Of a stretch of 64,000 nt of DNA, positions 25,892 through 34,607 are shown one piece after another (within the stretch, counting starts at the first letter, position 1; each line of letters begins with the position of its first letter). This DNA comes from Rhizobium leguminosarum (GTDB lineage Bacteria; Pseudomonadota; Alphaproteobacteria; Rhizobiales; Rhizobiaceae): positions 1 to 64,000 of the forward strand of contig NZ_MZMU01000015.1 of the NCBI RefSeq assembly GCF_004123835.1, given 5' to 3'. Under the pieces are notes generated by a model. That model did no database searches. It was not told the DNA's origin and was given only the letters and a program-made list of their open reading frames with translations. A program made the translations under genes and the position numbers.

Positions 25892-26917
25892 ATGAAACTT
25901 GCAACGTTAAAGGACTCCACGCGCGACGGCCGGCTGGTCGTCGTTTCCCGTGACCTGACCCGCTGTTCCGAGGTCGGTCACATTGCCCGGACCCTCCAGG
26001 CAGCACTCGATGACTGGGAGCATATGGCTCCGAGACTTCAGTTGATTGCCGAAGGCATCGAGACCGGCGCCCAGCCGACGATCCGGTTTCACGAACATGA
26101 CGCTACGTCACCTTTGCCGCGCGCCTACCAATGGGCCGACGGTTCCGCCTACGTCAATCATGTCGAACTGGTGCGCAAGGCGCGCGGCGCCGAGATGCCG
26201 GCGAGCTTCTGGACCGATCCGCTGATCTATCAAGGCGGTTCGGACGCTTTCCTTGCGCCGCGCGACCCGATCGTGATGGCAGACGAGGCCTACGGGATCG
26301 ACATGGAAGGCGAGGTTGCCGTCATCACCGGCGACGTCGCGATGGGTTCCAGTCCGGAGACTGCGCGCGGCGCCATCCGCCTGCTGATGCTCGTCAACGA
26401 CGTGTCGCTGCGCGGTTTGATCCCCGACGAATTGGCCAAGGGATTTGGTTTCTTCCAGTCCAAGCCGGCCTCGGCATTTTCCCCGGTCGCCGTGACGCCC
26501 GACGAACTTGGAGATGCCTGGGATGGCGGCAAGCTGCATCTGCCGCTGCTCGTCAGCTTGAACGGCAAGGCCTTCGGCAAGGCCAACGCCGGCATCGACA
26601 TGACCTTTGATTTTGGCCAGCTGATCGCCCATGCCGCCAAAACCCGCAATCTCGCTGCAGGCACGATCATCGGCTCGGGAACGATTTCCAACAAGCTCAA
26701 CGGCGGCCCGGGAAAACCGGTGGAAGAGGGGGGAAGCGGTTACTCCTGCATCGCCGAAATCAGGATGATCGAGACGATCGAGACCGGATCGCCGAAGACC
26801 CCCTTCATGACGTTCGGGGATCAGGTCCGCATCGAGATGAAGGATAAGGCCGGCCATTCGATCTTCGGGGCGATCGAGCAGACGGTCGAAAAATACAGCG
26901 GGGCCGGGCCGCAATGA
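25892..26917 (+). CDS. fahA: fumarylacetoacetate hydrolase
   Basis: A 341-aa FAH-superfamily protein; the ATG at 25892 is selected because the upstream part of the frame overlaps hmgA. Motifs include GGSDAFLAPRD, the metal-binding YGIDMEGEVAVITGD, and SGTISNKLNGGPG. This is the shorter bacterial fumarylacetoacetase form, which cuts fumarylacetoacetate to fumarate and acetoacetate. Its stop overlaps the maiA start (ATGA at 26914-26917), so the last two steps are translationally coupled. Confidence 0.9.
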   Translation: MKLATLKDSTRDGRLVVVSRDLTRCSEVGHIARTLQAALDDWEHMAPRLQLIAEGIETGAQPTIRFHEHDATSPLPRAYQWADGSAYVNHVELVRKARGAEMPASFWTDPLIYQGGSDAFLAPRDPIVMADEAYGIDMEGEVAVITGDVAMGSSPETARGAIRLLMLVNDVSLRGLIPDELAKGFGFFQSKPASAFSPVAVTPDELGDAWDGGKLHLPLLVSLNGKAFGKANAGIDMTFDFGQLIAHAAKTRNLAAGTIIGSGTISNKLNGGPGKPVEEGGSGYSCIAEIRMIETIETGSPKTPFMTFGDQVRIEMKDKAGHSIFGAIEQTVEKYSGAGPQ

Positions 26918-27546
26918 ACGAGGTCGTTCTCTACGACTACTGGCGATCATCAGCGAGCTATCGCGTCCGTATCGCGCTCAATCTCTTGGGTATCGATTAC
27001 AAAACCGTGCCCATCAACCTGTTGGACGGCTCACACAAGACTCCGGAATATCTGGCGCTCAACCCGCAGGGCCTCGTGCCGACATTGGTGATCGACGGGA
27101 AAACACTGACGCAGTCGCTGGCCATCATCGAATATGTCGCCGAGACCCGGCCGGAATGCGGATTGCTGCCATCTGACATTGCCGATCGCCAGAAGGTCCG
27201 CGCCCTCGCATATGCGGTCGCCATGGACATCCATCCGATCTGCAACCTGCATGTCGTGTCGCATCTGATGACCATGACTGACACGGCCGATGCCCGCGAG
27301 GAATGGATGAAGCATTTCATCAGCGACGGACTGCGCAAACTGGAAGCCATGATCGGCGCAGCCGATGGCGCGTTCAGCTTTGGTGATGCGCCGACGATGG
27401 CCGACCTCTGTCTCGTTCCCCAGGTCTACAACGCCCGCCGCTGGGGCGTTGAGTTGACCGCTTTCAAACGCATCGTCGATATCGACGGCAGATGCGCCGA
27501 ACTGCCCGCCTTCCAGGCGGCCCATCCCGATCGCGTGAAACCGTAA
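26914..27546 (+). CDS. maiA: maleylacetoacetate isomerase (zeta-class GST)
   Basis: A 210-aa glutathione transferase with the zeta signature YWRSSASYRVRIALNLL, the cis-Pro region NPQGLVPTL and a C-terminal helical domain (FGDAPTMADLCLVPQVYNA). It isomerises maleylacetoacetate to fumarylacetoacetate with glutathione, between HmgA and FahA in the pathway. It is the last gene of the operon and is followed by a strong terminator. Confidence 0.93.
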   Translation: MNEVVLYDYWRSSASYRVRIALNLLGIDYKTVPINLLDGSHKTPEYLALNPQGLVPTLVIDGKTLTQSLAIIEYVAETRPECGLLPSDIADRQKVRALAYAVAMDIHPICNLHVVSHLMTMTDTADAREEWMKHFISDGLRKLEAMIGAADGAFSFGDAPTMADLCLVPQVYNARRWGVELTAFKRIVDIDGRCAELPAFQAAHPDRVKP

Positions 27547-27600
27547 CGGCGGATCGGGACCCGGGACCCCCGATGCATCAATCTCTGTCTGTTCTGGGCT

Positions 27601-27635
27601 TTTCCCGGCCGTCGAAGCTGCCGGGAAACTTTTTG
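27601..27635 (+). terminator. intrinsic terminator of the tyrosine catabolic operon
   Basis: TTTCCCGGC (27601-27609) pairs with GCCGGGAAA (27620-27628) across a 10-base loop and is followed by CTTTTTG. It lies 55 bp after the maiA stop. Confidence 0.75.
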
Positions 27636-27722
27636 ATCAGCGTTCTAAATCGCTGATTTAATGACATTTCAGTGGCGCAGTGACAAACCTAGTGGCGCGG
27701 CACATACACAACCACCGCCTGC

Positions 27723-30700
27723 TCAGCTGCACCCGCTCGTCGCGCCGCACGTGTCGCACTTCTCGCAAGTACCATTCCTCACCATCGTGAAGTTCTGGCA
27801 CTCCGAGCACATATTGCCGGTATAGCCCTGCATGATCGAGCGCTGGCGGCGTTCGGCTTCCCGCTTCTTGGCTTCGGATTTCGCCGTTGCCGCGTCGGCT
27901 GCCGCCTTGTCGGAGAAGAGGGCGGTTGCGTCGCTGGTGATTTCCTCGGTCACCTCTTCGGCGATTTCTTCCGCCAATTCCTTCGCGCGCTCCTCGTAAT
28001 CGCGCTTGAAAGCGACGATTTCCGAGGTGGAGATGGCGATCGTCGGCTCCAGTTTGCGGGCCGCGCTGCCTGCAAAGGCAGTCACTGTGCCGGTGGAAGT
28101 GGCGCGGGCAGGGGCGGCGGTGGCCGCACCCTTGGGTTCGCCTGCCTGGCGTTCGCCGCCGGTGCCGGAGACCAGCGTCGGCTTGTAGCCGCGGGTCCAG
28201 CCGGTGGAGAGCAGGTTGGTCTTGCCTTCCTGGATGCCCTTGCCGAGTGCCGTGTTCGAGAAATCAGACGTATCGACATGCGCCAGGTCGTGGCGGCCGA
28301 GATAGGAGACGGCCAGCTCGCGGAAGACATAGTCGAGGATCGAGGTGGCGTTCTTGATCGCGTCATTGCCGATGACCATGCCGGCCGGCTCGAACTTGGT
28401 GAAGGTGAAGGCCTCGACATATTCCTCGAGCGGCACGCCATATTGCAGGCCGAGCGAGATGGCGATGGCGAAATTGTTCATCATCGCACGGAAGGCAGCA
28501 CCTTCCTTGTGCATGTCGATGAAGATCTCGCCGATGCGGCCGTCGCCGAATTCGCCGGTGCGGAGATAGACCTTGTGTCCGCCGACGGCGGCCTTCTGGG
28601 TATAGCCCTGGCGGCGGTTCGGCAGCTTCTCGCGTTCGCGGGAAACACGCTCGATCACCCGCTCGATGATCTTCTCGGTGACGGTGACGGCCTGGGCGGC
28701 GAGGGGCGCCTGCAGCAGTTCCTCCAGCGCATCCTCGTCGTCCTCGTCCTCGATCAGCGAGGAATTGAGCGGCTGCGACAGCTTCGAGCCGTCGCGATAG
28801 AGCGCGTTGGCCTTGAGACCAAGCTTCCAGGAGAGCATGTAGGCGTTCTTGCAATCCTCGACGGTCGCCTCGTTCGGCATGTTGATCGTCTTGGAAATCG
28901 CGCCCGAGATGAACGGCTGGGCCGCCGCCATCATGCGGATATGGCTTTCCACCGAGAGGTAACGCTTGCCGATCTTGCCGCAGGGATTGGCGCAATCGAA
29001 GACCGGCAGATGTTCATTCTTGAGGAAGGGCGCGCCTTCCAGCGTCATCGCACCGCAGACATGGATATTGGCGGCTTCGATGTCCTTCTTCGAGAAGCCG
29101 ATATGGTCGAGCAGGCTGAAGCTCATGTCGCCGAGCTGTTCGTCGGAAACCTTCAGCGTCTCCTTCAGGAAGTCGGCGCCGAGCGTCCACTGGTTGAAGA
29201 CGAACTTGATGTCGAAGGCGCTCTTCAGCGCGGCGTTGACGGCTTCCACCTTCTCGTGGGTAAAGCCCTTGGTCTTCAGCGTCGACGGATTGACAGCCGG
29301 CGCCTGGTTCAGGTTGCCGTGGCCGACGGCATAGGCCTCGATCTCGGCGATCTGGCTTTCCGAATAGCCGAGCGTGCGCAGCGCGTCGGGCACGGCGCGG
29401 TTGATGATCTTGAAGTAGCCGCCGCCGGCAAGCTTCTTGAACTTGACGAGGGCGAAGTCGGGCTCGATGCCGGTGGTGTCGCAATCCATGACGAGGCCGA
29501 TCGTGCCTGTGGGCGCGATGACCGAGACCTGGGCATTGCGGTAGCCATGCTGTTCACCGAGCTCGAGCGCCTTGTCCCAGGCCGATTTGGCGTGGGCGAC
29601 GAGATCCTGGTCGGGGTTTTCCGAATGGATCAGCGCGACCGGGTTGATCGACAGCGCCTCATAGCCGGAGCTCTCGCCATGCGCCGCACGGCGATGGTTG
29701 CGAATGACCTTGAGCATGCTCTCGCGGTTCGGCGCGAAGTTCGGGAACGGGCCGAGCTCGGCAGCCATTTCGGCCGAGGTCGCATAGCAGATGCCGGTCA
29801 TGATCGCAGTCAGCGACCCTGCAATGGCGCGGGCCTCAGTGGAGTCATAGGGAATGCCCGACGACATCAGCAGGCCGCCGATATTGGCGTAGCCAAGGCC
29901 GAGCGTGCGATATTCGTAGGAGAGTTCGGCAATGCGCTTCGACGGGAACTGCGCCATCATCACCGAGACTTCGAGCACGACGGTCCACAGGCGAACCGCA
30001 TGTTCGTAATCGGCGATGTTGATGCGCTTGGTGGCCTTGTCCTTGAACTGCAGCAGGTTCAGCGAGGCAAGGTTGCAGGCCGTGTCATCGAGGAACATAT
30101 ATTCCGAGCACGGGTTCGAGCCACGGATCGGGCCGCCGGCCGGCGAAGTGTGCCAGTCGTTCATCGTTGTGTTGAAGTGGATGCCCGGATCGGCGGAAGC
30201 CCAGGCAGCGTAGGAAATGGTTTCCCAGAGATCGCGGGCCTTCAGCGTCTTCATCACTCGGCCGTCCTTGCGGGCGGTCAGGTTCCATTCGCCATCATTC
30301 TCGACGGCGCGCAGGAAGTCGTCCTTGATCGAGACGGAGTTGTTGGAGTTCTGGCCGGATACCGTGAGGTAGGCTTCCGAGTCCCAATCCGTGTCGTAGG
30401 TCTTGAATTGGAGATCCTTGTAGCCCTGGCGGGCGAACTGGATGACGCGCTGGACATAGTTTTCCGGAACCTGGTCCTTCTTGGCGGCGCGGATTTCGCG
30501 CTTCAGGGCAGGGTTCTTGTTGGGGTCGAAGCAATCGCCGTTATCGCCGCCTTCGCAATTGAAGCAGGCCTTCATGATCGCCTTCAGATGCTTGGCGACG
30601 ACCTTCGAGCCGGTCACGAGAGCTGCGACCTTCTGCTCTTCCTTGACCTTCCAGTTGATGTATTCCTCGATATCGGGGTGGTCGATGTCGACGACCACCA

Positions 30701-31538
30701 TCTTGGCGGCACGGCGCGTGGTGCCGCCCGATTTGATGGCGCCGGCGGCGCGGTCGCCGATCTTCAGGAAGCTCATCAGGCCGGAGGAGCGGCCGCCGCC
30801 GGAAAGCTTTTCGCCTTCGCCGCGCAGCATCGAGAAGTTGGAGCCGGTGCCGGAGCCGTATTTGAACAGGCGCGCTTCACGCACCCAGAGATCCATGATG
30901 CCGCCTTCGTTGACGAGATCGTCCTCGACAGACTGGATGAAGCAGGCATGCGGCTGCGGGTGTTCGTAGGCAGACTTGGACTTGGTCAGCTTGCCGGTGA
31001 AGGGATCGACATAGAAATGGCCCTGTCCAGGGCCGTCGATGCCGTAGGCCCAGTGCAGGCCTGTGTTGAACCACTGCGGCGAGTTCGGGGCGACGCGCTG
31101 GGTGGCGAGCATATAGGCAAGCTCGTCCTTGAAGGCCGAGGCATCTTCCTCGGAGGAGAAATAGCCGCCCTTCCAGCCCCAATAGGTCCAAGTGCCGGCA
31201 AGGCGGTCGAAGACCTGGCGCGCATCGATTTCGGAGCCGGTCTGCTCGTCCTTCGACAGGGTCTTCAGCGCAGCATCGTCGGGAACGGAGCGCCACAGGA
31301 AGGAGGGAACGTCGTTCTCCTCGACCTTCTTCAGCCGGGTGGGAACGCCGGCCTTGCGGAAATACTTCTGCGCCAGCACGTCGGTTGCGACCTGGGAGAA
31401 CTGCGCCGGAACGTCGATATTCTCGAGGCGGAACACGACCGAACCATCGGGGTTCTTGATCTCGCTCGTCGCCTTGCGGAATTCGATATCCGCATAGGCG
31501 CCTTGGCCGGCCTTCGTGAAACGACGTTCGATGCGCAT
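27723..31538 (-). CDS. nrdJ: adenosylcobalamin-dependent ribonucleotide reductase (class II)
   Basis: A 1271-aa enzyme. The start at 31538 is chosen with GAGGTC upstream; the frame extends 53 more residues without support. It has the class II N-terminal region, the catalytic core (NPCSEYMFLDDTACNLASLN, FLKIGDRAAGAIKSGG), ATP and specificity elements, and a C-terminal Cys-rich tail (MCSECQNFTMVRNGTCEKCDTC quoted as MCSECQNF and CEKCDTCGATSGCS) for redox regeneration or zinc. It makes deoxynucleotides with or without oxygen when B12 is available, and is usually essential in rhizobia. Tandem NrdR-box candidates lie upstream. Confidence 0.95.
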   Translation of the reverse strand: MRIERRFTKAGQGAYADIEFRKATSEIKNPDGSVVFRLENIDVPAQFSQVATDVLAQKYFRKAGVPTRLKKVEENDVPSFLWRSVPDDAALKTLSKDEQTGSEIDARQVFDRLAGTWTYWGWKGGYFSSEEDASAFKDELAYMLATQRVAPNSPQWFNTGLHWAYGIDGPGQGHFYVDPFTGKLTKSKSAYEHPQPHACFIQSVEDDLVNEGGIMDLWVREARLFKYGSGTGSNFSMLRGEGEKLSGGGRSSGLMSFLKIGDRAAGAIKSGGTTRRAAKMVVVDIDHPDIEEYINWKVKEEQKVAALVTGSKVVAKHLKAIMKACFNCEGGDNGDCFDPNKNPALKREIRAAKKDQVPENYVQRVIQFARQGYKDLQFKTYDTDWDSEAYLTVSGQNSNNSVSIKDDFLRAVENDGEWNLTARKDGRVMKTLKARDLWETISYAAWASADPGIHFNTTMNDWHTSPAGGPIRGSNPCSEYMFLDDTACNLASLNLLQFKDKATKRINIADYEHAVRLWTVVLEVSVMMAQFPSKRIAELSYEYRTLGLGYANIGGLLMSSGIPYDSTEARAIAGSLTAIMTGICYATSAEMAAELGPFPNFAPNRESMLKVIRNHRRAAHGESSGYEALSINPVALIHSENPDQDLVAHAKSAWDKALELGEQHGYRNAQVSVIAPTGTIGLVMDCDTTGIEPDFALVKFKKLAGGGYFKIINRAVPDALRTLGYSESQIAEIEAYAVGHGNLNQAPAVNPSTLKTKGFTHEKVEAVNAALKSAFDIKFVFNQWTLGADFLKETLKVSDEQLGDMSFSLLDHIGFSKKDIEAANIHVCGAMTLEGAPFLKNEHLPVFDCANPCGKIGKRYLSVESHIRMMAAAQPFISGAISKTINMPNEATVEDCKNAYMLSWKLGLKANALYRDGSKLSQPLNSSLIEDEDDEDALEELLQAPLAAQAVTVTEKIIERVIERVSREREKLPNRRQGYTQKAAVGGHKVYLRTGEFGDGRIGEIFIDMHKEGAAFRAMMNNFAIAISLGLQYGVPLEEYVEAFTFTKFEPAGMVIGNDAIKNATSILDYVFRELAVSYLGRHDLAHVDTSDFSNTALGKGIQEGKTNLLSTGWTRGYKPTLVSGTGGERQAGEPKGAATAAPARATSTGTVTAFAGSAARKLEPTIAISTSEIVAFKRDYEERAKELAEEIAEEVTEEITSDATALFSDKAAADAATAKSEAKKREAERRQRSIMQGYTGNMCSECQNFTMVRNGTCEKCDTCGATSGCS

Positions 31539-31666
31539 TGTCTTGACCTCGCGTTGGCGCCTGGTCCCCGCGACCTCAGGCGCAAAATTTCTATCCGGCG
31601 GCACTTTGTCGTCGTGCAGCCAGTCTCGTTTCCGTATTGTGACAGGGGTGTCATCCGGAGATGTCC

Positions 31667-31713
31667 TTCCTGTATCTTGTGGTGATGGTGGCTGCAAACG
31701 CTAAATATAGTAT
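31667..31713. promoter_or_regulatory. tandem NrdR-box candidates upstream of nrdJ
   Basis: Against the 16-bp consensus ACACWATATATWGTGT, ACGCTAAATATAGTAT at 31698-31713 matches 13 positions and TTCCTGTATCTTGTGG at 31667-31682 matches 10. Their starts are 31 bases apart, the helical spacing typical of paired NrdR boxes. They lie about 130-175 bases before the nrdJ start. Confidence 0.5.
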
Positions 31714-32185
31714 TAACAGCTTATTATCGCCAGCCCCGATGTCACTTTTTTTGGAGGCTGAAAACCGCGCAGAAATCCTGTCAGGCCTGAACCGTTCCCG
31801 GTCCATCGCCCTGATTCCGCGTCCTAATTTTCAAAAGGGAACCGGGCTCGTTACCTCCGGTCCTGTCGCCGCCGCAACATCAGGATCAGTAAAGTTTGAA
31901 ACAGCTGATTCCGTCAAGGGCTGGCTTTTAATTGATTGCTAACCACAACATGTTGTGGATGCGCCTGTGGAGATTGGGGAAAGCCGGGGAGCGCTGATAT
32001 TACAATGGCTTGCAGGTGTTGCCGGCTAAGGAAAACCTCGGAATGGCAAAAAAGCGTCCTGCGGCAAATCTTGTGATGGCATTTCCGGCGCAAATGGGCA
32101 TGCCGATTCGCCGGTGAAATCAGCGCTCTTGTTCTTACGCATGTGGTTGTCGCAAAACCGCTGCACACTTTTGCGCGACATGCTT
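31714..32185. other. intergenic stretch behind the nrdJ promoter region
   Basis: About 470 bases without a credible gene. It contains a perfect 16-bp palindrome, CCACAACATGTTGTGG, at 31943-31958 and AT-rich blocks near 31705-31755. The remainder shows nothing I can name. Confidence 0.5.
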
Positions 32186-32776
32186 TTAAAGCGCATCGAT
32201 GGCGATGGTAACGATGGCGACGCCGATCCGCCTGTTCTCTTTGTCCATGACGACAAAGCTCGCCTGCGTTTCGAGATTCTGGGTGGATTCGTTGCGTTCC
32301 GCCCGGTCGATGAAGATCTCGCGGGAGCCATTGGCGAAGGTTTTGAGATATTTCTCCTCGTCGCCCTGCCAGTAGTCGGCGGTGATGGTGCTCTGCCCTA
32401 CATTCAGCCCATGCGAGTCCGTGACGAAAAATTCGAGAATCGCGCCCTGCGAGGCGTCCTGTTTTTCCCTCAGGTAATGCGACACGGATTTGTCGAGCAG
32501 CAGCTTGATCATCTGCAGGTGGTGCTGATCGACCTCCGATCGGTAGGTCTCGTCGAGCACTCGCATATCCATTTCGCTGACATTGCCGAATTTTGAGTTC
32601 TGCTCGGCAATGGCTTTCAGCACCAACGGCGTTTCCACTATCGGCCGGATTCGTTTCTCGACGTAGTCGCGCACGAGGGGAATATAGGCAGGTTCAGCGC
32701 GGACAGGCACCAGCGGCAACAGAAAGGCCGCCAGCCCGACGGTCACAACCGCTCTTATATGCCCCCACCGCGCCAT
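32186..32776 (-). CDS. exported Cache-like sensor protein
   Basis: A 196-aa protein; the start at 32776 has AAGGAAAC upstream. It has a signal peptide (VVTVGLAAFLLPLVPVRAE), then one domain with the small-Cache pattern: a long helix, FFVTDSHGLNVGQS, ADYWQGDEEKYLKTF, and a final FVVMDKENRRIGVAIVTI. Such domains bind small molecules in the periplasm, but here no kinase or other output is attached. It may modulate a separate signalling protein. The downstream end is a long way from nrdJ, so it is probably monocistronic. Confidence 0.7.
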   Translation of the reverse strand: MARWGHIRAVVTVGLAAFLLPLVPVRAEPAYIPLVRDYVEKRIRPIVETPLVLKAIAEQNSKFGNVSEMDMRVLDETYRSEVDQHHLQMIKLLLDKSVSHYLREKQDASQGAILEFFVTDSHGLNVGQSTITADYWQGDEEKYLKTFANGSREIFIDRAERNESTQNLETQASFVVMDKENRRIGVAIVTIAIDAL

Positions 32777-32957
32777 CTTGTTTCCTTGTACCGTATCGAT
32801 CGTTGCACGCTTTAGGCGCAATTTGACAGGATTCGCACGTCGTCAGTCTATTAGGATAAGATAAAATAGATGTGCAGATCCCGATAGCGGATTCAGGAAA
32901 CCTCACCGACAAAATCTGGAACAATTTCAAGTGGTAAATGCGAAGGCTGCGCGTTGA

Positions 32958-33452
32958 TCAGCGCGCGCCCTTGGCGATCGGCTCCTGATAGGTGAAGCCC
33001 ATGTCCCAAGGGAAGTAGATCCAGGTATCCTGGCTTACCTCGGTGATGAAGGTGTCGACGGTCGGCACGCCCTTCGGCTTGGCGTAGACGCAGGCGAAAT
33101 GTGCTCTCGGCAGCATGGTGCGCACCTGTGCGGCGGTCTTGCCGGTATCTGTCAGATCGTCGACGACCAGCACGGTTTCGCCGCCATTCTCCATAAGTTC
33201 GGGCGCTATTCCCTTGAGCAGTACCATGTCGCCCTGGTTCACATAGTCATGATAGGAAGCGACGCAGACGGTCTCGATCAGCCGGATGTTCAGTTCGCGC
33301 GAAATGATCGCGGCCGGAACGAGGCCGCCGCGGGTGATGCAGACGATCGCCTTGAACGTCTGATTCAAGCCGGCAAGCCGCCAGGCAAGGGCGCGCGCAT
33401 CGCGGTGGAACTGATCCCAGGAAACGGGAAAGGCTTTATCGGGAAGGGACAT
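32958..33452 (-). CDS. gpt: xanthine-guanine phosphoribosyltransferase
   Basis: A 164-aa type I phosphoribosyltransferase; the start at 33452 has GCGGAG seven bases upstream. It has the PRPP loop TVLVVDDLTDTGKTA, an early ITRGGLVPAAIISREL, and the C-terminal YFPWDMGFTYQEP typical of bacterial Gpt. It salvages xanthine and guanine to XMP and GMP. The upstream 204 bp hold no gene. Confidence 0.9.
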   Translation of the reverse strand: MSLPDKAFPVSWDQFHRDARALAWRLAGLNQTFKAIVCITRGGLVPAAIISRELNIRLIETVCVASYHDYVNQGDMVLLKGIAPELMENGGETVLVVDDLTDTGKTAAQVRTMLPRAHFACVYAKPKGVPTVDTFITEVSQDTWIYFPWDMGFTYQEPIAKGAR

Positions 33453-33656
33453 CGGGCTGCTCCGCGGCATGAAAAAACGACACGCCGTTTGCCGGCGACC
33501 GGATGGACTTGAAGCGGCGATTGGCAAAACGCAAATCGCGCAGCCGGAACTGCGCGAGATCGCGAGCTGCAGCTGCGCGAGCTGGGGCCGAGGCTCGAAG
33601 CTGTCATCGGTCGCCGCAATTAGCGGGATTTGCCGGCAAAAGGCAAGAGCAGCCAA

Positions 33657-34499
33657 TCAACGCGATAACAGGGTCAGCGCCGTCATCGATTGCAGCAAGG
33701 TCTTGGTCGTGCCGCCGAAGATCATCTGCCAGAGCCAGGAATGCGTATAGGCGCCCATGACGAGAAGATCGATGCTGCTGTCCGAAAGCCGGTTCTCGAT
33801 GACATGCGATGCGCTCTTATCCACACTCTGGGCCGTCGAAAGCGTCGTCTTCACGCCATGACGCGCAAGCGTCGCGGCGATGTCGGCGCCAGCGGTCAGC
33901 GGCGATTGCAGCGCCGTGTCGGCCGGATCGACCGAAAAGATCTCCACTTCGTCAGCGGCTTTGAGGATCGGCAGTGCGTCGAAGGTTGCGCGCGCCACCT
34001 CTTTCGATCCGTTCCAGGCGATCAGCACGCGCTTGATCGGCTTCGGCTGGCGAATGATATAGGGGATCATCAGCACCGGCCGGCCGGTTTCGAAAAGGAA
34101 ACTGTCGACGTCGACGTGGCTGTCGGAAGGTTTGGCCGGATCGGCCTGCGAGGCGATCAGGAGGTCGGCGCTACGCGCACTTTCGATCAGCGGTGCCGAT
34201 CCATAACCGGTTGATGTGGCAAAGCTGCGCCACTCGGAGGAGCCCCCGGATGCCTCCGCTTTCGCGCGAAAAATACGCTCGACGGCGATCGTTTCGCTAT
34301 GCGCCATATCCTGCAGCGCCTGCACGGCAACAGGATCGGGGATTTCCATCGGCGCCACCAACGGCACGGCGGAGATGATTTCGGCATGAAGGCCGATGAC
34401 ATGGGCGCCGCTTTCAGCGGCGATGGCAAAGGCGAAATCGGCGACCGCGGTACTATTGTCTGCTGTATCGAGAATGGCGAGAATGGTTTTGTAAGACAT
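33657..34499 (-). CDS. universal stress protein with tandem UspA domains
   Basis: A 280-aa protein; the start at 34499 follows GGAGAATTGAT. It has two UspA domains (residues 1-145 and about 150-280), the second with the ATP-loop pattern LVMGAYTHSWLWQMIFGGTT. A perfect FNR/FixK site is centred 74 bases upstream, so induction at low oxygen is likely. Tandem Usp proteins under FixK are known in rhizobia and bacteroids. Confidence 0.9.
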   Translation of the reverse strand: MSYKTILAILDTADNSTAVADFAFAIAAESGAHVIGLHAEIISAVPLVAPMEIPDPVAVQALQDMAHSETIAVERIFRAKAEASGGSSEWRSFATSTGYGSAPLIESARSADLLIASQADPAKPSDSHVDVDSFLFETGRPVLMIPYIIRQPKPIKRVLIAWNGSKEVARATFDALPILKAADEVEIFSVDPADTALQSPLTAGADIAATLARHGVKTTLSTAQSVDKSASHVIENRLSDSSIDLLVMGAYTHSWLWQMIFGGTTKTLLQSMTALTLLSR

Positions 34500-34566
34500 A
34501 TCAATTCTCCTTGCGCTGAAATGGCTTGCGCGATGGAAGGAATGCGCCGGACCGTTCTCCTGTTCC

Positions 34567-34580
34567 TTGATAGGGATCAA
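34567..34580 (-). promoter_or_regulatory. FixK/FNR-type anaerobox
   Basis: TTGATAGGGATCAA is a perfect TTGAT-N4-ATCAA palindrome, 68 bases before the usp start. If the site is centred at -41.5, transcription would start near 34532, leaving a leader of about 33 bases. Confidence 0.75.
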
Positions 34581-34607
34581 GGATGGCCTCCAGTTCCGGC
34601 TTTGCCT

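Noticed and set aside
28278..31685. A very long open frame (1135 codons) antisense to nrdJ
   Set aside because: It is a mirror of the high-GC codon pattern of nrdJ; it has no recognisable domain and no credible start region.
31539..31720. Cobalamin riboswitch before the B12-dependent nrdJ
   Set aside because: I find no B12-box-like conserved core in the leader; NrdR-type boxes explain the region better.
31943..31985. Origin-like DnaA boxes near the TGTTGTGG palindrome
   Set aside because: There is only one poor match to TTATCCACA and no AT-rich unwinding element or dnaA/hemE neighbour.
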